From the NCBI GenBank assembly GCA_003574785.1, contig QORU01000008.1, positions 62,001-126,000 on the forward strand: a DNA stretch of 64,000 bases, given 5' to 3'. The notes beneath the pieces are model-generated. The model made no database searches. It was not told where the DNA came from and was given only the letters and a program-made list of their open reading frames with translations. Positions within the stretch are counted from its first letter, which is position 1. Each line of letters starts with the position of its first letter. The position numbers were made by a program, and so were the translations under genes. Origin of the DNA: Taklimakanibacter deserti (GTDB taxonomy: Bacteria; Pseudomonadota; Alphaproteobacteria; Rhizobiales; Aestuariivirgaceae). Positions 50,103 through 58,759 of this stretch are shown one piece after another.

Positions 50103-51374
50103 ATGATGCCCGTGACCCTCATCACACCTGAGCCTCCCAAGCCCGTGCAGATCTTTGCCGGGGAACCGGCGCCCGCGGCACCGCGTCCCGAAACGCCGGC
50201 GCATGTCATTGCGAGCGATGCGGAGGCCGTCGCGGTGGCCGGGCAGCTCGCGCCGCGCTTTGCCGCGGAGGCGGCGGAGCGCGATCGCGAGCGCCGCTTG
50301 CCCATCGAGGAGCTCGACCTTTTCTCGCAAAGCGGCCTCTGGGGCATCACTATCCCCAAGGCCTATGGCGGAGCCCAGGTCTCGCAAGCGACCGTCGCCC
50401 GGGTCTTCACGATCCTGGCAGCGGCCGATCCTTCGATTGCCCAGATCCCGCAGAACCATTTCGAGATCGTCGATGTCATCCGCTCGACCGGGAGCGAGGC
50501 CCAGAAGCGCGAGCTTTTCGCCTTGATCCTGTCGGGCCTGAGGCTCGGCAACGCCTTCTCCGAATTCCACGGCAAGAATGTCGAGACTTTCGAGACGCGC
50601 ATCGTCCGTCAGGGCGATGATTATGTCGTCAATGGCCGTAAATTCTATTCGACCGGCGCGCTCTTTGCGCATCTCGTCCCGATCGTCGCCATCGATGAGG
50701 CGGGCCATGTCGTCGTCGCGGTGGCCGACCGCGAGGCCAAAGGCCTTGCGATCTTCAATGACTGGTCGGCCTTCGGCCAGAGGACGACGGCGAGCGGCAC
50801 CGTGATCCTCGATCATGTGACGATCCCGGTATCGCGGCTCCTTCCCGCTCATATCGTCTATGAGCGGCAAAGCGCGGTAGGTCCCCAGAGCCAGCTCATC
50901 CATGCCGCGATCGATGCCGGCATTGCCCGTGGCGCCATCGACGCCACGATCGACTTCGTCCGCCATCAGGCGAGGCCCTGGATCGACAGCGGCCAGGACA
51001 AGGCTTCCGACGATCCCTACACCATCGCTGAGATCGGCGATCTCAAGATCCGCCTGCATGCGGCCGAGGCCTTGCTCGAGCGCGCCGGCCGCGAGCTCGA
51101 CGCGACTTTGGCGGGCACGAATGACGAGACGATCGCCAAGGCTAAGATCGCCGTCGCCGAGGCCAAGGTGCTCACCACCGAGATCGCCATCCTCGCCGCC
51201 AACAAGCTCTTCGAGCTGGCGGGCACGCGCTCGACCTTGGGCAAGCACAATCTCGACCGCATCTGGCGCGACGCGCGGACCCACACGCTGCATGATCCGG
51301 TGCGCTGGAAATACAACGCCATCGGGCAGTATTATCTGAACGGCGTCAACCCGCCGCTGCATTCCTGGATCTGA
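50103..51374 (+). CDS. SfnB/DszC-like FMNH2-dependent monooxygenase (acyl-CoA dehydrogenase fold)
   Basis: A protein of about 423 residues with the acyl-CoA dehydrogenase fold: N-terminal helices (AAEAAERDRERRLPIEELDLFSQ), FMN-region beta barrel (AYGGAQVSQATVARVFTIL, IAQIPQNHFEIVDVIR, GNAFSEFHGKN, GQRTTASGTVIL) and the C-terminal helical bundle ending [21 protein letters not shown]. The [13 protein letters not shown] end is typical of SfnB, a sulfur-acquisition oxidoreductase, and of DszC-type sulfoxide/sulfone monooxygenases. It probably uses reduced flavin from the reductase encoded at 56596. Co-orientation with metNIQ suggests the same sulfur-supply function. Confidence 0.82.
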   Translation: MMPVTLITPEPPKPVQIFAGEPAPAAPRPETPAHVIASDAEAVAVAGQLAPRFAAEAAERDRERRLPIEELDLFSQSGLWGITIPKAYGGAQVSQATVARVFTILAAADPSIAQIPQNHFEIVDVIRSTGSEAQKRELFALILSGLRLGNAFSEFHGKNVETFETRIVRQGDDYVVNGRKFYSTGALFAHLVPIVAIDEAGHVVVAVADREAKGLAIFNDWSAFGQRTTASGTVILDHVTIPVSRLLPAHIVYERQSAVGPQSQLIHAAIDAGIARGAIDATIDFVRHQARPWIDSGQDKASDDPYTIAEIGDLKIRLHAAEALLERAGRELDATLAGTNDETIAKAKIAVAEAKVLTTEIAILAANKLFELAGTRSTLGKHNLDRIWRDARTHTLHDPVRWKYNAIGQYYLNGVNPPLHSWI

Positions 51375-51513
51375 CGCGTTTGGGACAGGAAATTCCCTGC
51401 TCCTAATATCGTCGGAAAATACTAACCGATTGATCTGGCGCTCATTTCGTTGAGCGGGCCGCAAAAAAGGCCGAATACCCTGTATTTTCCCTGTATCCGA
51501 TCGTCTCCCGATC
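51375..51513. other. Convergent intergenic region
   Basis: 139 bases between two convergent oxygenase genes. It has a small imperfect dyad CAGGAAATTCCCTG (near 51388-51401) and a partially repeated CCCTGTATTTTCCCTGTATCC. A terminator may lie here, but none is clear. Confidence 0.3.
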
Positions 51514-52881
51514 TCAGGTCCATCGGTATTGGGCCGCCGGATGGCCGTCGGTGAGGCGCGGCCGACCCCGGCCGAACAGCTTTTCGCGCAACGTGCCTGG
51601 TTCATAATCGCGCTTGTAGCGCTGGCGGCGCTGCAATTCGGGAACGATGAGATCGACGACGTCCTCGAAGGTTTCAGGCCGCACAGCGAAAGCGAGATTG
51701 AAGCCGTCTATGTCGGTCTCATCGACCCAGGCCTCGAGCTCATCTGAGACACGCTCGGGCGAGCCCACGATCAGCGGCCCGATACCGCCGATCGCGACGT
51801 GATCGGCGACCTCGCGCACCGTCCAGCGGCGATCGGGATCGGCGCGCGTCACATTCTCGAGCGCCGTGCGGCCGGCCTCGCTCTCGACATGCTCGACGAT
51901 CTGGTCGGGATCGAGACGCGAGAAGTCGACGCCGGTCCAGCCCGACATCAAGGTGAGCGCGCCCTCCGGGCTCGCATAGCGGCGATAGTCGGCGAGCTTG
52001 GCGCGGGCATCGGCATCGCTCTTCGCGGTGACGATGGTCATCAGCGCGAAGATCAGGATGCTGCGGGGGTCGCGCCTGCTCTCTGCCGCGAGCTTGCGGA
52101 TTGCCGCGACGCGCTGGCCGATGACCTTCTTGGAAGGGCCTGAGATGAACACGCATTCGGCATGGCGCGCGGCGAAGCTGCGTCCCGCCGGTGACGAGCC
52201 TGCCTGATAGAGCACCGGCGTGCGCTGCGGCGAGGGCTCACCGAGATGGAGCGCATCGAGGCGGTAATGCGGACCTTGATGGGTGACCTTGCGCACGCGC
52301 TCGGGCCTGGTGAACACGCCCAACTTGCGGTCGCGGATGACGGCATCGTCGGCCCAGCTCCCTTCCCATAACTTATAGACGACGGCCATATAGTCTTCCG
52401 CGATCCGGTAGCGATCGTCATGGGCATTCTGCTTGTCGCGGCCCGTGGCCTTGGCGGCGCTGTCGAGATAGCCGGTGACGACATTCCAGCCGATGCGGCC
52501 ACGGGTCAGATGATCGAGCGTCGTCATGCGCCGCGCGAAAGGGAAGGGCGGCTCATAAGAGAGCGTGACCGTCACGCCGAAGCCCAGATGCTCCGTGGCC
52601 TGCGCCATGGCCGGTACCAGCAGCAACGGGTCATTGACCGGCACTTGCGTCGCATGCTTGAGCGCTGCCTCGGGCGTGCCACCGAAGACGTCATAGACGC
52701 CCAGCACATCGGCGAGGAACAGGCCGTCGAATTTTCCGCGCTCCAGCAGCCGGGCGAGATCGGTCCAGTAATCGAGCGTCGCATAGTCCTTCGAGCGGTC
52801 GCGCGGATGCTGCCAGAGGCCCGGCGATTGATGCGCCACGCAATTCATCTCGAAGGCGTTGAAGCGGATCTGCTTCGGCAT
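51514..52881 (-). CDS. LLM-class flavin-dependent monooxygenase (NtaA/SnaA/DszA family)
   Basis: A 455-residue TIM-barrel enzyme of the nitrilotriacetate monooxygenase/DszA group: IRFNAFEMNCVAHQSPGLWQHP at the start, LARLLERGKFDGLFLADVLGVYD, RGRIGWNVVTGYLDSAAK (FMN phosphate region), SPQRTPVLYQAGSSPAGRSFAA and IVGSPERVSDELEAWVDETDIDGFNLAF. These enzymes use FMNH2 from a separate reductase to cleave C-S or C-N bonds. It is the last gene of the minus-strand operon that begins with the flavin reductase, and it is a close paralogue of the enzyme at 57338-58759. Confidence 0.87.
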   Translation of the reverse strand: MPKQIRFNAFEMNCVAHQSPGLWQHPRDRSKDYATLDYWTDLARLLERGKFDGLFLADVLGVYDVFGGTPEAALKHATQVPVNDPLLLVPAMAQATEHLGFGVTVTLSYEPPFPFARRMTTLDHLTRGRIGWNVVTGYLDSAAKATGRDKQNAHDDRYRIAEDYMAVVYKLWEGSWADDAVIRDRKLGVFTRPERVRKVTHQGPHYRLDALHLGEPSPQRTPVLYQAGSSPAGRSFAARHAECVFISGPSKKVIGQRVAAIRKLAAESRRDPRSILIFALMTIVTAKSDADARAKLADYRRYASPEGALTLMSGWTGVDFSRLDPDQIVEHVESEAGRTALENVTRADPDRRWTVREVADHVAIGGIGPLIVGSPERVSDELEAWVDETDIDGFNLAFAVRPETFEDVVDLIVPELQRRQRYKRDYEPGTLREKLFGRGRPRLTDGHPAAQYRWT

Positions 52882-52888
52882 GAATGGA

Positions 52889-54085
52889 TCAGCCGGCCGC
52901 TACCGCCTTGCGCTCGGACGGCGCCACGACATTGGCGATCACCTCGCCGAAGGGTCCGGCATTGCGGGCAGGGCCCAGATCATTGCCGGTCGTCGCCTTG
53001 AGCGGCAGCTTGGGGAAGACCAGCTCGGCGAAGCGGTAGCATTCCTCGAGATGCGGATAGCCCGACAGGATGAAACGGTCGATGCCGAGCGCCATATATT
53101 CCTTCATGCGAGCCGCGACCTCGTCCGGATTGCCGACCAGTGCTGTCCCGGCCCCACCCCTGACCAATCCGACGCCGGCCCAGAGATTGGGACTCACTTC
53201 GAGCTTGTCGCGCTTGCCGCCATGAAGCTGCGACATGCGCTGCTGGCCGACGGAATCGAAGCGGGCGAAAGCCTTCTGCGCCGTGGCGATGGTGTCGTCG
53301 TCGAGCCTGGAGATGAGGTCATCGGCGGCGCGCCAGGCCTCGGCTGAGGTTTCGCGCACGATGACATGGAGCCGGATGCCGTAGGAAAAGCTACGCCCGG
53401 TGGTTGCGGCCAGCGCCTTGGCCTTGGCGAGCTTCTCCGCCACGAGATGAGGCGGCTCACCCCAGGTCAGATAGACATCGACATGGTCGGCCGCGACCTT
53501 GTTGCCGGCATCCGATGAGCCGCCGAAATAAAGTGGCGGATAAGGCTTCTGCACCGGTGGATAGAGCAGCTTGCCCTTCTCGATCTTGAGGTGCTTGCCC
53601 TCATAGGTCACTTCCTCGCCGGTAAGAAGGCGGCGCCAGATGGTAAGGAACTCATCGGTCACGGCATAGCGCTCGTCATGGTCGAGGAAGACGCCGTCGC
53701 CCTTGAGCTCGAGCGGATCGCCGCCCGTCACCACATTGATGAGAAGGCGTCCGTTCGACAGCCGGTCTAGGGTCGCCGCCATGCGCGCCGCGAAAGCGGG
53801 CTCGCTGAGGCCGGGCCTCACCGCCATGAGATAGCGCAGCCTCTGGGTCAAGGGCACCATGGCCGAGGCGATGACCCAGGAATCCTCGCAGGAGCGGCCC
53901 GTGGGCAAGAGGACGCCATAATAGCCGAGCTCGTCGGCGGCGCGCGCGATCTGTCCCAGATAGGTGAGCGACACATGGCGGGCGCCGATCTCGCTGCCGA
54001 GATAGCGTCCGTCGCCATGGGTCGGCAGGAACCACAGCACGTCCGTTGCCGGGGCAGGTGGCGGAAGGTCGATTTGTTGTGTCAT
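52889..54085 (-). CDS. ssuD: FMNH2-dependent alkanesulfonate monooxygenase
   Basis: A 398-residue luciferase-like monooxygenase of the SsuD type: [16 protein letters not shown] near the start, [33 protein letters not shown] (family-specific), [29 protein letters not shown] and a C-terminal [31 protein letters not shown]. It releases sulfite from alkanesulfonates. The gene sits seven bases after the SfnB-like gene at 54093 and seven bases before the DszA-like gene. No SsuABC importer is visible here, although a NitT/TauT-type importer lies 12 kb away. Confidence 0.9.
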   Translation of the reverse strand: MTQQIDLPPPAPATDVLWFLPTHGDGRYLGSEIGARHVSLTYLGQIARAADELGYYGVLLPTGRSCEDSWVIASAMVPLTQRLRYLMAVRPGLSEPAFAARMAATLDRLSNGRLLINVVTGGDPLELKGDGVFLDHDERYAVTDEFLTIWRRLLTGEEVTYEGKHLKIEKGKLLYPPVQKPYPPLYFGGSSDAGNKVAADHVDVYLTWGEPPHLVAEKLAKAKALAATTGRSFSYGIRLHVIVRETSAEAWRAADDLISRLDDDTIATAQKAFARFDSVGQQRMSQLHGGKRDKLEVSPNLWAGVGLVRGGAGTALVGNPDEVAARMKEYMALGIDRFILSGYPHLEECYRFAELVFPKLPLKATTGNDLGPARNAGPFGEVIANVVAPSERKAVAAG

Positions 54086-54092
54086 GGGTCTC

Positions 54093-55343
54093 TCAAACAG
54101 CTCCGTGCCGCGGCGGGTTGACGCCGTTCAGCCAGTAATTGCCGATGACGCGGTATTTCCAGCGCACCGGGTCGTGCACCGTATGGGTGCGGGCATTGCG
54201 CCAATAGCGGTCGAGGTTGAATTCTGCGAGGGTGGATCGCGATCCGCCGAGCTCGATGAGCTTGCTGCCGGCCAAAAGCGAGGCATCGGTCGCCGCGACC
54301 TTCGCCTCGGCGACGGCGATGGATGCGGCAGCGACGGTGTCGACGGTCGGGTTGTCGACCGTCTCGTCGACGAAGTCGCCGGCGCGCGCCAGCAGCGCAT
54401 CGGCGGCGTCGACCGCGATCTTCACCTGGCCCACTTCGGCGATGATATGCGGGTCCTCATAGCCATGCTCGACCCCGCTTTCCTTCCACGGCCTCGTATA
54501 TTGCCGCACGAAGCGGATCGTCTCCTCGAGCGCGCCTCGCGCAATGCCCTGGTCGACAGCCGCATGCATGATCTGCGCATGCGGTCCCATTGAGCTCGGC
54601 GTCTCGAAAAGCTGGTGGAAGGGCAGGACGGAGAAGGGATGGACCGGCACGTTCTCCAGGATCGTGGTGCCGGAGCCGGTGGTGCGCTGGCCGAAGCCCG
54701 ACCAGTCATCGACGATGGTGATGCCTTCGCTGTCGCGCGGAATGATGGAAAGCGTGCTCTTGCCCTCGTCATTATTGGCGACGACCGCGATCCAATGGGC
54801 AAAGAGCACGCCGGTCGAATAGAATTTTCGGCCGTTCAGCCTGAAGCTCTCGCCATCCTTGCTGATCTTCGTGGCATGGTCCTGCGCCGTCTTGGTGCCG
54901 AGCTCGGAAAGGGCATTGCCCAGCCGCTCGCCCGCAAGCACGCCCTTGTAGAAGAAATGCTTCTGCTCCGGCGTGCCGACGAGCCGCAAGGCCTCCAGCA
55001 TGAAGAAGTGGTTCTGCGGGATCTGGCCGATCGAGCCGTCGGCGGCCGAGATGATGGCCATGACCTCGGCGAGGGTGCCCGCTTTGACCTCGGCCCCGCC
55101 GAATTCCCTGGGCACCGTGATGGCAAGGAGGCCCGCATCGGAGAGGAGGTCCATTTCCTCGTAAGGCAGCCGCCTGTCACGGTCGCGCTCGGCGGCGCCT
55201 TTGGCGAGATGAGCGGCGACCTCATGCGCGACGGAGATGGCCTCGTCGTCCGAGCGGATGATGCGCGCCGCCTGCTGACGCGGCGCCGGTATGCGGAATT
55301 CAAGTGCTGGATCGCGGGCGGCGGTGGCGAGCTGAACGGTCAT
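54093..55343 (-). CDS. SfnB/DszC-like FMNH2-dependent monooxygenase
   Basis: A 416-residue protein of the same acyl-CoA dehydrogenase-fold family as the one at 50103: [68 protein letters not shown] and a C-terminal [26 protein letters not shown] 55343 follows GAGG by eight bases; ATG 55367 would overlap the preceding gene. It is tandem with the next family member, which it resembles throughout, so duplication of an operon gene is likely. A flavin reductase is encoded two genes upstream. Confidence 0.82.
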   Translation of the reverse strand: MTVQLATAARDPALEFRIPAPRQQAARIIRSDDEAISVAHEVAAHLAKGAAERDRDRRLPYEEMDLLSDAGLLAITVPREFGGAEVKAGTLAEVMAIISAADGSIGQIPQNHFFMLEALRLVGTPEQKHFFYKGVLAGERLGNALSELGTKTAQDHATKISKDGESFRLNGRKFYSTGVLFAHWIAVVANNDEGKSTLSIIPRDSEGITIVDDWSGFGQRTTGSGTTILENVPVHPFSVLPFHQLFETPSSMGPHAQIMHAAVDQGIARGALEETIRFVRQYTRPWKESGVEHGYEDPHIIAEVGQVKIAVDAADALLARAGDFVDETVDNPTVDTVAAASIAVAEAKVAATDASLLAGSKLIELGGSRSTLAEFNLDRYWRNARTHTVHDPVRWKYRVIGNYWLNGVNPPRHGAV

Positions 55344-55353
55344 GTCGTGAACC

Positions 55354-56571
55354 TCAATTCCAGGCATGGCGGGGTGGATTGACGCCGTTCAAGGCGTAGT
55401 TGCCGATATGGAAATATTTCCAGCGCACCGGATCGTGCAGCGTATGGGTGCGGGCATTGCGCCAATGACGGTCGAAATTATGCTCAGCCAGGGTCGAGCG
55501 CGTGCCGCCGAGCTCATGCAGCTTATTCGTGGCGAGGATGGCGATCTCGGTGGTCAGCACCTTGGCCTCGGCGACCTTGACCGAGACTTCGGCGACCGTA
55601 TCGTCGGTCGGGTGCCGGATGATGCTGTCGATCGCCTTGCCGGCGCGCGTGAGCACGGCCTCGGCGGCGTGGAGCTTGATCTCGAGATCGCCGATCTGCG
55701 AGATGCTGAACACGTCCTCATGGCCATGCTCTTGCCCTGAGTCGATCCACGGCCTGGTGTGCTTGCGCACAAAGCGGATGGTCTCCTCGATCGCGGCCCG
55801 CGCGATGCCGGCGTCGACCGCGGCCTGGATGATCTGCGACACGGAACCGTTGGAGGAAGGGTTCTCGCCGCCGAGATAGGCCGGGATCACGCCCAGCGGG
55901 TCGACGCGGACATTGTCGATCCTGACATTGCCGCTGGCGGTGGTGCGCTGGCCGAAGCTCGACCAGCTGTCGATGATGGTGAGGCCTGGCGCGTCGCGCG
56001 GCACGATGGCGAGATGGACTTTGCCCTCGGGGCTGACGGCGCCGATGTGGATGTAATGGGCGAAGAGCGCGCCGGTCGCATAGAATTTCTCGCCCTTGAC
56101 GACAAAACCGTCGCCATCCGGCGTGAGCGTCGTCTCGAAGGCGCCGACATGGCGGCTCTTGGCTTCGGAAAAGGCATTGCCGAGGCGGTAGCCTTTGAGC
56201 ACGCGGCTGAACCACCACTTCTTCTGGGCCTCGGAGGCGGTGGCGCGAATGGCATCGAGCGCCGCCAGATGGTTCTGCGGCATCTGGCCGATCGAGGGAT
56301 CGGCGGCCGAGATGATCTTGATGACTTCCGCCAGTGTCGCGAAAGAGACTTCGGCGCCGCCATAGGCTCTGGGCACCGTGATGGCCCACAGGCCCTTGCC
56401 CGAGAAGCGGTCGAGCTCCTGGACGGGCAGGCGCCGCGTGCGGTCGCGCTCGGCCGCCTCGGCGGCGAATTCCGCCGCCAGGGCCCGCGCCAGCGCGATC
56501 GCTTCCTCGTCCGACTTGATCACATGGGCACTGGGGTTGAGCTCGAAGCTCGGCTGCGGTTCGCTCGTCAT
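55354..56571 (-). CDS. SfnB/DszC-like FMNH2-dependent monooxygenase
   Basis: A 405-residue family member with ALAAEFAAEAAERDRTRRLP, AYGGAEVSFATLAEVIKIISAADPSIGQMPQNHLAALDAIR, GNAFSEAKSRHVG, GQRTTASGNVRI and [23 protein letters not shown]. It starts 24 bases after the flavin reductase gene. The tandem partner differs in the loop between GNA.SE and the GQRTT motif, where substrate specificity probably lies. Confidence 0.82.
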   Translation of the reverse strand: MTSEPQPSFELNPSAHVIKSDEEAIALARALAAEFAAEAAERDRTRRLPVQELDRFSGKGLWAITVPRAYGGAEVSFATLAEVIKIISAADPSIGQMPQNHLAALDAIRATASEAQKKWWFSRVLKGYRLGNAFSEAKSRHVGAFETTLTPDGDGFVVKGEKFYATGALFAHYIHIGAVSPEGKVHLAIVPRDAPGLTIIDSWSSFGQRTTASGNVRIDNVRVDPLGVIPAYLGGENPSSNGSVSQIIQAAVDAGIARAAIEETIRFVRKHTRPWIDSGQEHGHEDVFSISQIGDLEIKLHAAEAVLTRAGKAIDSIIRHPTDDTVAEVSVKVAEAKVLTTEIAILATNKLHELGGTRSTLAEHNFDRHWRNARTHTLHDPVRWKYFHIGNYALNGVNPPRHAWN

Positions 56572-56595
56572 ATTAGCCTCTCCTGAAAAATCACA

Positions 56596-57114
56596 TCACG
56601 CGCTGGCGAAGCTGCCGTAACGGCCATGGCCATAGACGAGGGGCTCGCCCCCGTTCACGCGCACGGCCTTGACCTCGCCGATGACGATCGCATGGCTGTG
56701 CCGCTCGATGAATTCCTCGACCGCGCAATCGATTGCCGCGATGGCGCCGTCGAGCACCGAGGCCTGGGTGGCGAGCGTGGTCCAGGAGGCGCCGGCATAG
56801 CGCTCGGGACCTTTGATGCCGTCGCGGCCGGCGAAGCGCTCGGCGACCTCGCGATGGGCGTGGCCCAGGATGTTGACGCAGAAATGCCGGTGCTTCTGGA
56901 TCACCGGCCAGGACGAGGCGCCGCGATTGACGCAGACGATCATGGTCGGCGGATCGAGCGACAGCGATATGGCCGAGGTCACGGTAAGCCCGGTGCGGTC
57001 TTGGCCGACGCCGGCGGTGATGACGCTGACGCCCCCCGCGACATGGCGCATCGCATCGCGCAAGGATTGGGCGTGATCGGTGAAATCCAAGGGCGACCTC
57101 ACGGCAATGGTCAT
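56596..57114 (-). CDS. Flavin reductase (HpaC/DszD-like, two-component monooxygenase partner)
   Basis: A 172-residue flavin:NAD(P)H reductase of the HpaC/ActVB fold: RDAMRHVAGGVSVITAG, GLTVTSAISLSLDPPTMIVCVN, FCVNILGHAHREVAERFAG and a C-terminal IGEVKAVRVNGGEPLVYGHGRYG. It supplies FMNH2 to the two-component oxygenases encoded downstream. It is the first gene of the operon flavin reductase, SfnB-like, SfnB-like, SsuD, DszA-like. It is divergent from the operon that starts at 57338. Confidence 0.9.
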   Translation of the reverse strand: MTIAVRSPLDFTDHAQSLRDAMRHVAGGVSVITAGVGQDRTGLTVTSAISLSLDPPTMIVCVNRGASSWPVIQKHRHFCVNILGHAHREVAERFAGRDGIKGPERYAGASWTTLATQASVLDGAIAAIDCAVEEFIERHSHAIVIGEVKAVRVNGGEPLVYGHGRYGSFASA

Positions 57115-57206
57115 AGGCTGGACTCTCGTCTCGATGGATGAATGGTGACAGGCGGGAAATTTAGTTCATGGGGCTTGCCGTCGCTCCGAGTTTTCTTTGT
57201 GCCGGG

Positions 57207-57287
57207 CTTTAGCAATTCTCAATTGGCAGGGAGCGGATGGAGCCCGGCAGTTTTGTTTGCCGAGCTCTTTAGCAATTCTCAATTGCT
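57207..57287. repeat. Two direct repeats with palindromic core in the oxygenase divergent promoter region
   Basis: CTTTAGCAATTCTCAATTG occurs at 57207-57225 and again at 57267-57285, exactly 60 bases apart, inside a longer imperfect repeat of about 45 bases (AGTTTT.TTTG upstream of each). The second copy contains a perfect dyad AGCAATT-CTC-AATTGCT (57271-57287). The region lies between the divergent flavin-reductase and DszA-like operons and is probably a pair of binding sites for a shared regulator. Confidence 0.7.
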
Positions 57288-57324
57288 GGTGAAGGCGTGG
57301 CGAGGTTAGCAAATGCGCTCTCTT

Positions 57325-57330
57325 GAGGAG
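57325..57330 (+). promoter_or_regulatory. Shine-Dalgarno of the second DszA-like gene
   Basis: GAGGAG seven bases before ATG 57338 fixes this start; the in-frame codon at 57323 would overlap it. Confidence 0.65.
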
Positions 57331-57337
57331 TTTGTTC

Positions 57338-58759
57338 ATGACCCGCCAGATCCGTTTCAACGCCTTCGACATGAATTGCGTCGGCCATCAATCGCCCGGC
57401 CTGTGGGCGCATCCGCGCGACAAGTCGTGGAAGTACAAGGACCTCGATTACTGGCAGGATCTCGCCCGCACGCTCGAGAAAGGCGTGTTCGACGGCATCT
57501 TCATCGCCGATGTGATCGGCTATTATGACGTGTACAAGGGATCGAACTACCACGCGATCGAGCAGGCGGCGCAGATCCCGGTCAACGACCCCTTGCAGCT
57601 TGCCGCTCCCATCGCGCTGGCGACCGAGCATCTCGGCATCGGCATCACCGCATCGACCTCCTTCGAGCACCCATATACTTTCGCCCGCCGGATCGCGACC
57701 GCCGATCACCACACCAAGGGTCGCGTCGGCTGGAACATCGTCACCTCCTATCTCGAAAGCGGGGCCAAGAATGTCGGCGAGGGTGGGTTGCGGCGGCACG
57801 ACAATCGCTATGAGGTCGCAGCCGAATATGTGGAAGTGCTCTACAAGCTCCTCGAGGGCAGCTGGGAAGAGGGCGCTGTGGTGCGCGACGGCGAGAAGCG
57901 CATCTTTACCCATCCCGACAAGGTCCATGAGATCGGCCATAAGGGAAAATTCTTCGACGTGCCCGGCTATCAGCTCACCGAGCCTTCGCCGCAGAGGACT
58001 CCGGTCCTCTATCAGGCGGGCGCCTCGGGTCCCGGCAAGGAATTCGCCGCCAATCACGCCGAATGCATTTTCGTCGCGGCGCCGACGAAGTCCCTCCTCA
58101 AGGCCTATGTGAGCGATATTCGCGGAAGGGCCGCCAAGGCCGGCCGCGATCCGCGGAAACTCTATATCTACAACCTCGCCACCATCATCACCGACGAGAC
58201 CGATGCGAAGGCTCAAGCCAAATTCGAAGACTACAGGAAATATGCTTCCTATGACGGCGCGCTGGTCTTCATGTCGGGCTGGAGCGGCATCGACTTCGGC
58301 CAATATGCGCCGACCGACCTCGTCAAGAAGGTCGAGACCAATGCCATCATCTCCATGGTCGAGCACTTTGCCGGCAAGGATAAAGCCTGGTCGATCGAGG
58401 AGCTGGCGAAGTTCGGCGGCATTGGCGGGCTCGGGCCCGTCTTCGTCGGCTCGCCGTCGCGTATCGCCGACACCTTGCAGGAATGGGTCGCCGACACCGA
58501 TGTCGACGGCTTCAACCTCGCTTATGCGGTGACGCCCGAGACCTTCGAGGATGTCGTCGGCTATGTCGTCCCCGAACTGCAGCGCCGCGGCGCCTATCCC
58601 AAGGCCTATCGGCCAGGCACGCTGCGCGACAAGCTCTTCGGTGACGGGCCTTATCTGCAGGCGCCGCACCCCGCCGCTCAATATCGCGACATCGAAGCCG
58701 TGAAACGCCGCGAGGCGAAGGCGCCCGCCTCCGTTTCCCGCATTCGCGAAACCGCGTGA
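57338..58759 (+). CDS. LLM-class flavin-dependent monooxygenase (NtaA/SnaA/DszA family)
   Basis: A 473-residue paralogue of the enzyme at 51514-52881: RFNAFDMNCVGHQSPGLWAHP, LARTLEKGVFDGIFIADVIGYYD, KGRVGWNIVTSYLESGAKN, SPQRTPVLYQAGASGPGKEF and VGSPSRIADTLQEWVADTDVDGFNLAY. It has an about 18-residue C-terminal extension beyond the common end PHPAAQYR. It begins a plus-strand operon. The next gene starts inside its stop codon (GTGA), and a LivGHMK-type importer follows, so the imported ligand is plausibly its substrate or a precursor, for instance a sulfone, sulfonate or aromatic sulfur compound. Confidence 0.87.
   Translation: MTRQIRFNAFDMNCVGHQSPGLWAHPRDKSWKYKDLDYWQDLARTLEKGVFDGIFIADVIGYYDVYKGSNYHAIEQAAQIPVNDPLQLAAPIALATEHLGIGITASTSFEHPYTFARRIATADHHTKGRVGWNIVTSYLESGAKNVGEGGLRRHDNRYEVAAEYVEVLYKLLEGSWEEGAVVRDGEKRIFTHPDKVHEIGHKGKFFDVPGYQLTEPSPQRTPVLYQAGASGPGKEFAANHAECIFVAAPTKSLLKAYVSDIRGRAAKAGRDPRKLYIYNLATIITDETDAKAQAKFEDYRKYASYDGALVFMSGWSGIDFGQYAPTDLVKKVETNAIISMVEHFAGKDKAWSIEELAKFGGIGGLGPVFVGSPSRIADTLQEWVADTDVDGFNLAYAVTPETFEDVVGYVVPELQRRGAYPKAYRPGTLRDKLFGDGPYLQAPHPAAQYRDIEAVKRREAKAPASVSRIRETA

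Noticed and set aside
57166..57372. Small minus-strand open frame encoding a repeated basic peptide
   Set aside because: The repeat in the peptide is just the translated 60-bp DNA repeat; it overlaps the start of the real plus-strand gene.
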